Below the pieces are notes generated by a model, which worked only from the letters and a program-made list of their open reading frames with translations, searched no databases and was not told the DNA's origin. A stretch of DNA of 64,000 bases from NCBI GenBank assembly GCA_946902875.1, contig OX336343.1, positions 1,960,754-2,024,753 of the forward strand, read 5' to 3'. The position numbers were made by a program, and so were the translations under genes. Of the stretch, positions 21,244-33,700 are shown piece after piece (positions within the stretch are counted from its first letter, which is position 1; every line of letters begins with the position of its first letter). Source of the stretch: Nematopogon swammerdamellus. Its lineage: Eukaryota > Arthropoda > Insecta > Lepidoptera > Adelidae.

Positions 21244-21933
21244 CAGGGATCGGAATGCCTAACGTTAGCGAGAGGACATAACATGGAGTGGTTAAAACCA
21301 CATCTTTCGGGAATTCGGGAATTTGAAATATATATCCTGGTAGTTTGATATAGTTAGTAACTTTTGACACTTGTAACATGCTGTAATGTAATGTATGAAC
21401 ACCTACCTTATTTAAAAACCCGTTGTAACGTAATTCGTGTATTTGATAGTACATTTCTTTACCTTTATTTTGATATATGACTTGTATGGGGAAATCATAC
21501 ATTTTTGGTCAGAAAAAATCGAGAAAAAATGTCGAGCATGTTTTGTTTTGTCTGTGCTTCTAAAAAAGTGAATCCTCAAGTGTTTGGTATGATTGCATGC
21601 ATAATTTCATTCTAAATAAGTGTGAACAGACTTTATTGATCTAAATTCATTATCTTACGAAATATTCGAATTTGTGCGGGAGCGTGCGGGCCAAAATTTC
21701 GGAACTCGGTAGGCAAGCATATTTAATAGGTGGGAACGTGAAGGGTTAAAATAAGGTATTCATACATTAGTTACATTACACAGGGTGTTACAAGTGTCAA
21801 AAGTTATTAACTATATCACTAGCAGGAAATATTTTTCAAATTCCGGAATTCCCGGAAGATGTGGTTTAAACCACTCCATGTTATGTCCTCTCGCTAACGT
21901 TAGGTATTTATGCTCTAAATATTCCGATCCCTG
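21244..21933. mobile_element. hAT-type MITE with long inverted arms
   Basis: The ends are CAGGGATCGGAATGCCTAAC and CAGGGATCGGAAT in reverse. About 170 bp of each arm is inverted (taacgttagcgagaggacat, ccactccatgttatg). The TSD is GTGATAAT / GTGATAAC (7 of 8). No transposase ORF. Confidence 0.75.
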
Positions 21934-21941
21934 GTGATAAC

Positions 21942-23560
21942 GGCATCTTATCCTCCTAACTTGCTGAGACTGTGATGTTGAAATGTGTTTTGAACTCAGA
22001 TATTTTTTTAGCGTAGCAGTAGTTTAGCGTTAAGCCGGTACGCGGCTCACCGGACCCACGATGAGTGAAAATGCTTTAAAAATATTATCCCTCTTTGATG
22101 AGTTTCGGTTCTGAGTCGATATTTTTTTTTATAATATACTGAGCGCGACGTGTGGCGCCGAGCCACCCATAAGGTGTCTAGCGACGCCCATGGACATTCG
22201 GTCGCATGCGGGGGTTGCGAATGCCATGCCGTTTTTGTTTGTAGATGATCACGTTTTTTTTTCTGAGTTTACTCCGCATTTTCATAATGAGCCTAAATGG
22301 AGTTCAATTAATTTCATAACATCCGTAAAGAAGTGTAACTTCATAATAGAGAGATCGACCATTGTCTATGCTTCTGTTTTGTTTGAGGGATTACATAATT
22401 TTATTTATTCTTATAAAAACAGATGGCGGGTGAGCGTATGCGTTTAGCGCGCCGCTAATGAACATTATTTCTGCGTTTCTCGCGATTACGAGAAGAATTA
22501 AAACAGACGAGAAAAATTACAACAGAAGAGGCTGTATGGTTATAAACCATGAACAATGACCTTTGCCTGTCCCGAAAAGGGACAAATTTAAGAAAAAGAT
22601 TTTTTTTTTATTAAATTTTGATTGATTTAAAAATATTGATTCAGAACTGCATCTTTAGTGGCATACCAGTTTTAACTTCAACAATACAGGTTGCGACAGC
22701 TAGGATAGTTTTTACTTTTATGACCATTTAATTTGTAAGAGGGTGTTTTGTCTGGTCGGTTAAAGCTGAAACATTTTAATAATTTGTAACAACTCTAATA
22801 AAATATAGCGGTTTTAGCATGAATTTGCGATTAATAGCAACACATAACAGTTGAGGGCCGTTTACACAGTTCCAGTGATTTTGTAAAGTTTTATAAATAT
22901 TGTGTGTAGGTAAAGTTGTGTCTAAGGCTGAGGATTGTCTCTAAGTAGCAGGATTATCCTCAGATTCAGCTAATGTTAAGTTTATCTCGCGTAAATGTAT
23001 AATCTCTTCTATATCCATGACATAATCCTGAAATTAGTGAAACCATAGACAACCAGGGCCTATAATGTTGTTGATCTAAGTGTCTAATGGGACATTGGCA
23101 AACTTGATAAATCTGACAAAGTATTATAGGTGCATTTGCACTTATAAGAGTCGACTGTACTTGATGTTCGTAATGAGGTTATAAGTTTGAAAAATTGACA
23201 ACCGTTGCGGTCAAAATGTCCAAGCGATCGCTTAGCGCTCTAAAAATGGTCAAGTTTAATTTCGAAATCCTTGTGAAGAAAGGCCGGGATAGTTCAATTG
23301 GTCGAACCTAGGACATGGAAGCCACAGATTTATGGTTTCCAGTCCCTTTAAAGCGTATAATGATTTTAAAGATATCGGTTGCAAATAAACGGTTGGTTAA
23401 AAATAATATTTCACTACATATGCGTCCCTCAAACATCCAAAGGTTGACTGGAAAATCTCTGAAAAGGAAATCTCTGAAAGGGATAATGTCCGCCTTTGCA
23501 CTGAATGTAAAAACTGTTCTCCTGTACCCACAGAGCAGTAAAGTATTAGTCCGCCTAGAG
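21942..23560. other. Intergenic, mostly unassigned
   Basis: 22140-22235 holds a dispersed block (gtgtctagcgacgcccatgg, attcggtcgcatgcggggg) also at 56752-56830 (reverse) and 62872-62985, probably a non-LTR 3' end. The remainder is AT-rich with no gene. Confidence 0.4.
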
Positions 23561-24020
23561 ACAGTCCTCCACTAGAGACGCCCTGAGCGCTGGTTTACCT
23601 ACAAAGCGGTTGAAGCCTGTAGGCGTAACTTGCTCCCCTGTGTGATGTAAATACTAAATCACACACAAACACACACACGCGCAGCGCTAGAAGGACAGCG
23701 TCCTGTTATTGGGATTCAAATATGCTCTACTAGCTGAGCCCGCAACTCCGCTCACGTGACCCAATTTTCCGGGCAACTTTTCCAATTTTTCTTTACGTAA
23801 AAACCTCATTCGGACTATTACGAACAATTTTATAAAAAAATTAGCCAAATCGGTTCAGCTGTTCTCAAGTGACGTATCAACGAACAAATTAAATGAATGA
23901 ATTTAATGAATTTTTATTTATATAGAAGGTTGATGATACTCTGTGCCTGTACCAGTCTACGTAAAATGTTTCTGGAGCAATAAAGTATTTCTATCTATCT
24001 TCTATCTATCTATCTATTCT
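23560..24020. repeat. MITE fragment and LINE 3' end
   Basis: 23560-23730 is a diverged relative of the MITE at 14704 (actagagacgcc, agcgctagaagga). 23730-24020 (ttcagctgttctcaagtgac, aataaagtatttctatctat with (CTAT)n) resembles a LINE 3' end. A similar ggctccgcccgctctcatat block is at 37695. Confidence 0.5.
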
Positions 24021-24883
24021 TATCAGAGATTAATCTAATTTATTTGTCTATAACCAGCGCCTCTTTTCTATTAGTGATTATGGCAAAAATAGAGGTAGCC
24101 GCAGATCTGTCTCACTAAACGTATTGACTAGTCCGTTAGAGCGAGTGAGTTGGATCTGGAAAAATTGCTAGCAGCGATTAATTGCTAATATAGTATAGCC
24201 CGCAGTGTTTAAAAATTGTTTAATTAACAAAATCTAACAAAAATACATAAATTGTGATGTAATAATGTTGAATCACTGGAAGTGTGTGAACGTTATCACT
24301 GGAAGCGTGTGAACGGCACATAACTACAGAATAAATATAAATAACTCAAGTGTTCTTGTTTTAGAGTTAAATATGAAGTTAGAAGTCTAAATTAAACATA
24401 AGAGTATATATTTTAAGAGAGTTTATATTGTATTCTGCAAACATCATTTGAAATGTATTGTATATAATATGAATTTGAACTTCTTTGATCGAAGTAAGAT
24501 GTTTTGAGAATATAAAGCACTGAACGATTGATGTGTTTCAATTTGTTTTATTCTCGAGAATGTTTAAAATTTAGAATTTCCTCACATTCGATCATTTTTC
24601 ATTTGCGATTTGATGAATTTTGATTCGCGAGACTGAAAATATGCGCCGCTAAGAACGAAAGCGTTTTGAGATTTTTAACAATATTCGTTGTTGCCAACAC
24701 TGGCCTAGGGACCATCAAAGTACTTTTGTGCTCGTAAAACGCTTAGCAGCCACCGGCACGGATGCGCGCCGCATTCGATTGGCCGTCGCTCGGTTTGCTC
24801 CCCCACTCGACTCGCCGTTTCATTCAGCACACCCAAAATTTTTGGCGCAATCGGATGGCGGATAATTTTAACCATTTTTAAGC
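24020..24883. other. Intergenic, nothing recognised
   Basis: AT-rich sequence with a GC-richer part at 24700-24840. No supportable gene or known repeat. Confidence 0.4.
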
Positions 24884-25498
24884 CGAGGGTGGCTGAGTGG
24901 TCTGCGCGTCGACTTCTCGTGCGAGAGGTCTGAGGTACGAATCCGGTCGGCGTGTACCAATGAGTTTTTTCTGACGAAAAATTTACGTGCACACTCAGCG
25001 CGTACGTTCGTGGCCTCCGGCAGGAAAGCGAGAATGAAATGTATAGTGTTGTGAATCAATCTCTGAAAGTAACGACATTTACGAAACCTCTTTTTATTTA
25101 TGGTATAAAATTATTTATCTAATAAGGTTTTATTGCGTGGTTGAAGTGCGAAGACAAAACAGGGATAATCGTTTAAAGATCTATCGGCCTCCACCCGCAG
25201 AGGCCACGAACGTGCGCGCTAACAGTACACCCGCCGCTTCACCGTTCAGAACCGGTGTAAAACTGTAGGTCCCTTACCTTGCCCTTACTACTGGTAGGCT
25301 GAAATTGTAGCCGACTTGGTTGGTACGACCGTACTGGATGTAAGATGGCCGCATAGCAGCCTCGGCTGTGCTCTCTAGTCCAGTATAGCCAGCAATCCAA
25401 AAAGAGAAGTCTCCGGTATGTCACCTACCTTCTCGGAGGTGATATTGGCTAGTCGGAGCATGTGCTTTGCCACCCATATCGGATTACATAAAAATAAA
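24884..25498 (+). repeat. SINE A with tRNA head, split by a MITE
   Basis: The head gggtggctgagtggtctgcg plus B-box-like ggtacgaatccgg is tRNA-derived. The body continues at about 25216 and ends catatcggattacataaaa. The insert (about 24993-25215) has TIR AGCGCG-ACGTTCGTGGCCTC in inverted copies. Confidence 0.8.
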
Positions 25499-25499
25499 A

Positions 25500-26138
25500 A
25501 ATCTTTCTGAAGTATACCAAGTTGTGTCCCTAGGTTTAGTGTTCGGTTGTTTTGGCTAACAATATTCACTGTTGCTAATAGCAATTGTTTGATTAATTAA
25601 TTTTATTTGATTACAAGTATTGGCACCTACTACAGCATGAATGCTCAATAAACTAATGTACCTATTTTATGATAGCAGGTAGATTTGATATTTTGTAATA
25701 TTTTGATGAAATGTCTTATAGTGATTGTAGAGAGAACATTGTTTTCTTTGCCTTTTTGTTCTTACGATTTCTATGTTCATTTGTCCACAAGATTAGATAA
25801 AAACAAAACACATTTTCAAATGAATTAATACGAAAATGCGAATGTAGTTTTGAAATGTGGCTTCGTGAGGTCGGCAATATTTTATAAGTTTATTTAGTAA
25901 ACGAATATTTAATAAAATTTACAAAGATTTTTCTGTTTTTTTCTTTTCAGTTTGCTTTGTAGAATTGAACACATGCAATGGTCACACATACATTAATTTC
26001 TGCACCAAATTAAAGGTGGGGTTTTTTTTAATCTTTATTTGAATAGAATGTTAGTTGCCTTGCAACAATGCCAGCCCCATAGTAGGTACCTATTGAAAAA
26101 TTCTCCAAAGGGGTTTATTCCGACACTTTCGCTTCACA
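25500..26138. other. Intergenic, nothing recognised
   Basis: AT-rich, without a recognised gene or repeat. Confidence 0.4.
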
Positions 26139-26143
26139 TTAAA

Positions 26144-26352
26144 CCCTGCAGCGGTCGCGCCCTAAAAATCACAACAACGGTCGCACGCGGAAAGACGTTC
26201 CGCAACCGCGTTTTCTGTTAGTTTATTTTTATAAGTATTTATTTAGCTATTATTTAACATAAAAAATTCATTAATAAATTCACGAAAATAAAAGAGATAT
26301 TACGCAAAATCTAAATGTGCGGAATGACATTCCGCGTGCGACCGCTGCAGGG
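26144..26352. mobile_element. piggyBac-like MITE
   Basis: The ends are CCCTGCAGCGGTCGC in inverted copies, flanked on both sides by TTAAA, consistent with TTAA-targeting. Inner arms (cgcggaaagacgttccgc / gcggaatgacattccgc) are also inverted. 209 bp, no ORF. Confidence 0.75.
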
Positions 26353-26639
26353 TTAAAGTAAATAATATTAAAGGCCAATTGCAGGAAGGAGGAATATCCT
26401 CGGATTGTCTGTGGTTGCAATGTTAGTACGCTCTATGTATACGGGCCTTAGTATCTGGGTTGTTATAATGTGCGTGTGGTGACTTATGTAAATCGTTGGC
26501 AATGTATATCACTTGTATTTTATACGTAGTACTCACAAGTGCCTTTTTCTTTCACAAGTAACTTTTTCCATGAGTTTGTCTGGATAACATGCGCACTTTT
26601 ATTCTAAAGGCCGAATTGCGGGAAGGAGATTTACCGTCT

Positions 26640-26885
26640 GATGTACGGGATTGAAATTCGGGCATGGCAGACGAAGTATGAGAGTGCTGTGGTCTGAAAG
26701 AAGATATAGTGACAAGGATTGAGAAAGCAATTCTTCGGTGCTTCGGTCATGTTGGAAGAATGGATGATAGCCTTATCAAAACATTTTAGTGAATGTGTGT
26801 GGAAGAGTAGGGAAGGGTCGCCCTAGACGCACGCACCTGGTCGGCCATGTGCTCCAAAATGGTCAGGTGCGTAGTACCCGTAACC
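26640..26885 (+). pseudogene. Non-LTR retrotransposon C-terminal fragment
   Basis: Broken frames read like RIEKAI--CFGHVGRMDDSLIK, then GRVGKGRPRRTHL, then NGQVRSTRN. These are the typical last residues of RTE-type reverse transcriptase polyproteins in Lepidoptera. Frameshifted and truncated. Confidence 0.6.
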
Positions 26886-26938
26886 GACGCATACTGTCAT
26901 AATTTTTTATATGGAAAAATTTAAAACTATGGTTACCT

Positions 26939-27170
26939 CATCATCATCATCATCAGCCTGTATCGGTCCACTGCTGGACATAGGCCTCTCCCAAGGTACG
27001 CCACCACACGCGGTCTTCCGCTCTTCTCATCCATCCACTGATGTCAATGATAAAATATCAGCATCAGCATCAACATCAGCTGATGTCAATGATAAAATAT
27101 CGGCATCAGCATCAGCATCCGCTTATGTCAATGATAAAATATCAGCATCAGCATCCGCTACCTTACTATA
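26939..27170 (-). mobile_element. Chimeric RTE 3' end with hAT-derived repeats
   Basis: On the reverse strand it ends in the RTE 3' terminus (ccagcagtggaccgataca, then (GATGAT)n), as at 53580-53620. Upstream of that it carries three copies of the atgtcaatgataaaatatc + (cagcat)n unit found inside the hAT elements at 28138 and 33678. The TSD ATGGTTACCT is at 26929-26938 and 27171-27180. Confidence 0.7.
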
Positions 27171-27324
27171 ATGGTTACCTACTATGATGTTTTGTTTCTT
27201 TTTACCAGTCTACAGCGAGGCCTAAAAGAAGAGTTATTGAGAGTAGAATCACTCACATCCTAAAGTTTCGCTCATCAACCTGAGGATTTATTTTGCATAC
27301 ATTAGAATATAAAATATAAAAACA

Positions 27325-27572
27325 TATACAAATTAAATATAAAACTAAATGTAGTTTCCACCACCGGCGACGGCGCGAACCCAGGCTGGCCGGGTCCCAA
27401 AGAGAGAAACCTCCGGACGATGCGTGCAGTGTCGAGCAGGGCTGCCTTCTGGATCTGGCCTTTGACGCAACCACTCAGCGAGAGCCTCTCAAGGTGGTCG
27501 TCGAGGCTCTTCGCTATCAGCCCATGCGCCGATACGACTATGGGCACACACAACGATCGCCGAGTTGACAAT
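27325..27572 (-). pseudogene. Non-LTR retrotransposon C-terminal fragment
   Basis: The reverse frame contains VPIVVSAHGLIAKSLDDHLE, then QIQKAALLDTARIVRRFLSL. I recognise this as the tail of lepidopteran non-LTR polyproteins. It is 5'-truncated, with no RT core. Confidence 0.6.
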
Positions 27573-27690
27573 TATTATTATTATTCCTAGCACCAATAGC
27601 TTGAAGCTGATGCGTGCATTTCACTTTATTTTCTCCAGAGTGCACTTGTTAATATTTTAATGAATATTGAATATAGAAGCTTTTTTTTTT

Positions 27691-28010
27691 TTTTTTTTAT
27701 TGAAACTGACACGGTTGGCTACATCACCTACAATATCCGTGATGTCAGCCCATAGCACCGGGTGAACTTGGTGCCACGTCAGTGCTTCCCTTCGGTCGTG
27801 CCGGCTACACTGAACTGGACGGAAAACACAAACTATTTACATAGCCGTTTCGACCGACCTTTCATTCAGTGCGGTGGTACCAACCCGGGCGGGTTAAACC
27901 CTACCACCTAGTGATATAAGAAGGGAGTCATATCCCTTAGTCGCCTTTTACGACATACAAGGGGAGAGATGCAGTGGGGCTATTCTTTTAAAGTACCGGC
28001 CCCACACGGT
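27691..28010 (-). repeat. SINE B copy
   Basis: A reverse, near full-length copy with poly-T start, atccgtgatgtcagcccata, tcgaccgacctttcattcag, and the third head block ending ccggccccacacggta. Confidence 0.85.
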
Positions 28011-28137
28011 ACGGTACGGTTGAAGCTATTTACATTCTATTAGTTAAATTGTTTTTTTTTTCTTTTAGTTATTCACTACTGGTTTTTAAATCTGTTTACA
28101 CTTTTAGCACTTATGACCTCCTGCGGTTGTTCATAAT

Positions 28138-28659
28138 CAGGGTTGTTGCTGATGCACATTTTTTCACATCAGCTGATGTTGATGCTGATGCTGATATTTT
28201 ATCATTGACATCAGCGGATGCTGATGCTGATGCTGATTTTAATTATTTTCTTTAAAAAAAGGGAAAAATACTGAACTATACGAATATTATATCCAAAGTT
28301 TTGGTTGGTATTGAAATAAAAGATTGTGTTTTAATAATTTTGTGACATTTAATAAAAAAAAGAATCAATCTGATACCAGCACCAGTTTAGTACCTAATTA
28401 TCTTAGCAATTAAATCATTAGTATTGGATGGAACATTGGCACTATTTGGAACTGTATTTGGTATAATGTGCTGCTTTTTCGGCTTCAAGTCTGTTCCAAG
28501 AAGGTTTGTAAATTATATTAGCAATTAAATTATTAGTATTGGAACTATCAGCTCTGCCCATGCGCGCTCATGTTACGACTCGAACATCAGCATAATCAGC
28601 ATCGCTCAAAGCGGATGCTGATGTTGAAAATGATGCTGATGCTGATGTCCACAACCCTG
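28138..28659. mobile_element. hAT-type element, (CAGCAT)n-rich family
   Basis: The ends CAGGGTTGTTGCTGATGC and CAGGGTTGTGGACATCAGC (reverse) and the inner gatgctgatgctgat stretches match the element at 33678 in opposite orientation. The putative TSD (gttcataa / gttcgtat) is imperfect. 522 bp, no ORF. Confidence 0.7.
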
Positions 28660-28739
28660 GTTCGTATGTTCTTTCTTTAGTATAATGCAGTCCTAAAGAA
28701 ATCGTGTGAAATAACATAACTGAGATGGACAATTTCTAC

Positions 28740-30000
28740 ATAGATAGATATAACCAATATACATCCTTACATATAGATAATTATATAAGAAAAATAAATA
28801 TATTGTAATATACGTCAACTCTTATATACTATACACACAATATACAACTGGATACAAGATGTACATAAGGATAAATATTTGACTGAAACAATTTTCAGTA
28901 TTTCTTGACTATCATGCAACATTTTCTTAGCTTTAATTTCCAAAATGCAAAACTTTATCATGAACACAAATTATATGAAGAACTAAGAATCAGGCTGTCT
29001 GTACTAAACACAGATTCAATCTTATTTGCACAAGCAAGAATGTACATGGTATGCAGAGAAAATGGCTTGCACAAATGCAAATTTGCACAAACGAACAAAC
29101 TGACATCGTATTATCCTAACTATAGTCATATTTCAAGTGATTTAACTATAATTTATATGCTTATAGTTAGGTAAAGATTCAAGGTACAAATAATGTGAAT
29201 ACATTATTGTTATCACTAATACAATTAATTAAAACGAAACAAATGAGATTTTAGATAAGAGTAAAACCCGACCTTTACGGCGACGTTCTTTGTAGTTGGT
29301 AGTTTATAAATTGTTAAATATGTAGTTTATTAACATTTTATTTATTAACTTGTAATGTACCTAATTTTCTAAATTCTCTGAAAAATAAGCGAGAGAAGTG
29401 GTAAAAACGTATTTGTAACAAATGTAGATTGTAATAGCAAAGGCATTTATTTACTAATAATTAAAATAATTAAATAAACTATAACTACCTATCAAATAAA
29501 ATTTGACGACAAATATAACTAATATAAAAGGCATTTTCGAACGTTTTTACCACTTTTCACCTACTTATTTTTCAGAGAATTTAGAAAATTATATTACAAT
29601 AATGTATTCACGTTATACCTTGAATCTTCACCTAACTATAAGTGTATAAATTATAGTTAAATCACTTCAAATATGGCTATGGTTGGGTTATTACGATGCG
29701 ATGTTTGCCTAGTACCCTCCCTTAAACTTGCACAAGCAAGCATGTCCTAGACAACATAACTGTATAATGCGCAAAGGGTTTGCACACTCGATACGTTGCC
29801 GCCGACACAATGTTCTTTGTGCAAACTTTTGCACAAACTGTTTGCGCGTGCAAGTCGCTGCGTTTAGCCGGGCCTTAAACCCAGGAAACTGACATAAGTA
29901 ATGTACTCTGAACAACTTACACGGGCATTGTAAAACAAAATATTTCTGAATGTTATAAATATTTCTGTATGGGGAAAATGGGAATAAAAGATGACCACAA
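28740..30000. repeat. LINE scrap and a large imperfect inverted repeat
   Basis: 28740-28870 resembles 16950-17050. 29090-29215 and 29580-29690 are inverted copies (aactataatttatatgctta / taagtgtataaattatagtt), with an inner pair (ttttctaaattctctgaaaa / its complement). Likely a MITE with no ORF. Confidence 0.55.
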
Positions 30001-30034
30001 AAACTACTTTTATTTATAAAATATATTCACTATT

Positions 30035-30500
30035 TCACAGATATTATCGGCGCGCGAGCTCATGCGCTGGCGCTGCCAGAAGTAAGGAGGGAAGGGGGAG
30101 GCGTGCTTCCCACCCGCACCTACCGCGCGGGGGTTAGTCGGAGTGTTGGCCGCATTCCTTACGCGTCGCATGAGCTCGCGCGGGTACAATAGGCACTTCA
30201 CATTTTCAATTATTATACATACATACAGAGTAGTCGGTGTTGTGCTGCTAGAACTTACCGCACAACGCCGACCACCACGTTTCGCAAAGTATTCGAACAA
30301 GATAACCTATCAAGCGGCAAGTAAGGCACGAAGACCCACCTACTGCATGACTCAATGGAAGGATCGTGCCAATGTGAGGTGTGGCGATCCCGCCGCCCTT
30401 TAGCACGGCATCTTTCTTGCCCTTGTCCCCTTTTGTCGCCGTTCACGACATGCACGGGGAGAGATGCAGCGGGAGTATTTTCGCCGATTGCATAACATCG
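30035..30500. repeat. GC-rich hairpin and SINE G
   Basis: 30045-30185 has inverted arms (gcgcgcgagctcatgcg / cgcatgagctcgcgcg). 30215-30485 is SINE G (tacatacatacagagtagtc, gtcgccgttcacgacatgc). It directly follows the PIGQ stop region, so PIGQ's 3' UTR may include SINE sequence. A reverse AATAAA lies near 30010. Confidence 0.6.
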
Positions 30501-30535
30501 AAAGCCTTAAAACTTCCCGATCGATCGTTTCACAG

Positions 30536-30726
30536 TCAGGAGCTAATCAGATTTCCGTTGAATATCTTCGAGAGGATCAGGGTCCACGCCACGGCGGGGA
30601 CAGCGGGCGCCGGCGGCGGCCGAGAGGCCCGCACCAGCGCTCCGAGAGCCCTCGACTTGAACCTCACAGCCAGCACCAGCGGCAGACGCCGCTCCTGATC
30701 CCGAAGCACTTCCATGTGAATGTTTC
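30536..30726 (-). CDS. PIGQ: PIGQ exon 7 (C-terminus)
   Basis: The acceptor is tctgtttcag. It codes NIHMEVLRDQERRLPLVLAV through WTLILSKIFNGNLISS and a TGA stop. Matches the E-x-GRPL..L and LF-GEL pattern of PIGQ C-termini. Confidence 0.88.
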
Positions 30727-33700
30727 CTGAAACAGACCAACTTTTCTCAGCCTGCAGGGCGGCGCTAAGCACCGCAGTGACACACACAGGTACAAATCGC
30801 GCCAAACTTCTAGTCCGGTTCGGGGTTTTAAAATTTTTAATTTAACTTTTATTTCAAGCTTTTTAAAAAAAAACTGCATGCAAATCGGTCTACTTTTTAA
30901 GTTAATAATTTTTTTTTATTAATTACTTGATTACAAACTTAGCTAAGAACCATTCCGATTAAACCAGATTTCTGATAAAAAAAAAACCGTCCATCCGTTT
31001 GGGAGATACGATGCCACAGACAGACACACCTATACATACACATTCAACTTATAACTTCCCTCTTTTTGCGTCGGGGGTTATCGGAAACTGGCAACACTCG
31101 TAACTTCCCGCCGTCTTCCAAAAAAAAAAAAAACAACACACTTTAAGGTAAAGGAGCTGAGAAAATTGTAACCTCACCAGCAGTGGCGGCTGGTGACCTA
31201 TGGGACTGGGTGTGCGCACAGCACACCCAGTCCCATAGGTACCTAGCGCACAGTGTGCGCTAACTTACTCGTAGTACTAAACCCAAACGTGAATCTAATG
31301 GATACCGAGACGTGATTTTTTATTTTATTTTCATGTCTGAGTTAATTGCCCAAATTATGTAAAAGTATTCTCACTCAACAGATACATAGTTGAAAGACAA
31401 AATAAGGTAAGGATAAAAGTGATAAAATTATTAAAATGTAAGTAATAAAAATGTACTCACTTTTAGATTGAAATATCTAGGTATGGTGTTTTGAAGAACA
31501 CGCCAGCGAATTTATGAAAATTATGAAGAAATCAGTCACACACACACACCACACACACTACAGTTTGATTGGGTAGGTCTAATATTGTTCTATTTATTTC
31601 GTTTTTAATATAGTCAACACTGAATCCACTCATTTTTATAACGCACTAGAAACACAACCAGAGTCCTAATTGCTCGAAGAACCAAAGCGACACTTCACTG
31701 CGCAGTGGCCACCGAGCACCGAGCCGGGGCGCCTCCGCGCGCGAGGCGTGGCCGGCGCGCGCGCCCGCGCCCGTCGGCCAGCCTTGCCGCTCCGGGCAAT
31801 GAAGAAAACTTCACAATGTACTGTTAACTGACGAAAAGTCGTTCAAACTGCTAAAAAACTGATTTGCAAAACATCCCGGCGCGGCAAAGATATATTACGT
31901 ACAATATTTCATCTAAGCGGTGGCGGTGCGGCGGCGCGGAGCGGCCATCATCGGTCGACGCGACGACGATGACGGGTCTCGCGTCGCCCCGAACTGAGAT
32001 GGCGCGGCGCGCGCGGCGCGGCGCGGCGAGCGATCGATCGGATTTGGATCGGATGATCGCGCGACCAACAACGCCTAGGTCTTTGGGTGATTCCATTTTT
32101 GACTTTAAAATAGCGAAATATGCAGTATCATTAATGTTTGTCGTAACATTCGAATATGTATCAAATCGATATTCGAATAATTCAAATTATTCAATTGCAA
32201 ACTCGATCTGTTATATAAATATAAGAAACACCCATATTCCAAAAATGGACTCGCCTGTCGGTTCGTGCTACAGCGTATGTGTAGGTACTTAGCGCTTGTG
32301 TGTGTGTGACTTCGACCCAGAGTTTGGAGCGCCCCCGCCGCGCCCGCGCGCCCGCGCCCCCCGCCCGCGCGTGCCTTCGATCGGGTTTACGATCTCGGCT
32401 TACTTCGGCTCATCGTCGGCTGGCTCGGTCGCGACGTGTCGCACGCGCGTCTATCCACAATATACTGTCCTTCTTTTTCCGTCGTGTGTCACACGCAGAA
32501 GGCCACACATAATCGTATGAATGTATGAATAATGTTTTGTTTCACGCGGCGGGGCAGCGGCGTTTGACATTTTCTCATAGTAAACGTTCGCGGTGTTTTG
32601 TACTGCACTCGGCGCGGCGAGCTCGGCGGCTATACGTAGTATGTAGTACGTATTACGTACAGCAAAATCGTGCCTTGTTGTCTAGGAAATAGAATCGAAT
32701 TCAGTTTGATATTTTTACTTCGATCGGTTTCATGGAGAATGTTTAATATTTTAATTTATTTCTTTCTTTCGGGTGAAGGCGTTATGTTTTGTGGTAGTGC
32801 GGCGCACGAACGCACTTAAGGGCCAGCCGCCACTGCTCACCAGCGATTCGTGGCGATCCAATCAAATAGAGCGCTAGGACGTAGAGCGGGAGAGCTTTAA
32901 CAGAACAACACAGCCGGGCCAGGGCTCCCTGCACCGCCAGCGAGACCACACGGAACTGCAACATAACAAGACGGGGCTCGGTCAGTACAGTGATGGAATA
33001 TTTTACGTTTTTTTTTTTAAACTGACACGGATGGCTACGTCACATTTAAGCGGCGGGTGGCCGAGTGGTTAGGGCATCGGCTTCTCATGCGAGAGGTCCG
33101 AGGTTCGAATCCGGTCGATGAGTTTTTTTCTGATGAAAAGAATTTACGTGCATACCTACACCTGCTGCTTCACAGTTCGGAACCGGTGTAGAACTGTAGG
33201 TCCCTTCCCTTGCCCCTTACTAGGTGGTAGGCTCAGATTGTGGTGGCAGGCTCGGTTGTGTTCTCCTCTAGTCCAGTATAACCAGCAATTCAGGCAAGTC
33301 TCCGGTATGGAGCATGTGCTTTGACCCCTCCGACTCAGCCACCCATACCGGATCATATAAAAAAAAAGACATGTTTGATACTTGTCTGAAAGCAGACCCT
33401 CCTGGGCTGCAAATACGTCAGTATTGCTTTTATTGACAATTCTGACCACGATTGTGGAAATATCAGCCAATCAGTCAGCGTGTATGCGCCTAGTGCTGGA
33501 CATGCCCCTCTCTCATTTTCCTCCAGTTCTCCTGGCCTTCAGCGGTATGGAACCACTGCTTACGTTTCGACCGACCTTTCAATAAGTGCGATGGTATCAA
33601 TACGGGCGGGTTTAAGCCCTACCAGCTTATGAGGTAAAAAAGAGGAAGGGACCTACAGTTTTACGTAGAATCCGAACCAGGGTTGTTGCGAACATCAGCA

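Noticed and set aside
28905..29174. 89-residue plus-strand frame
   Set aside because: Overlaps the arm of an inverted repeat and shows no recognisable domain.
31864..32292. 142-residue frame inside the hAT at 31181
   Set aside because: Arg-rich translation of GC-rich transposon DNA, without any transposase motif.
33052..33115. tRNA-like sequence with A and B boxes
   Set aside because: It is the 5' head of SINE A. The SINE body follows without a discriminator/CCA region and several other copies share the same arrangement.
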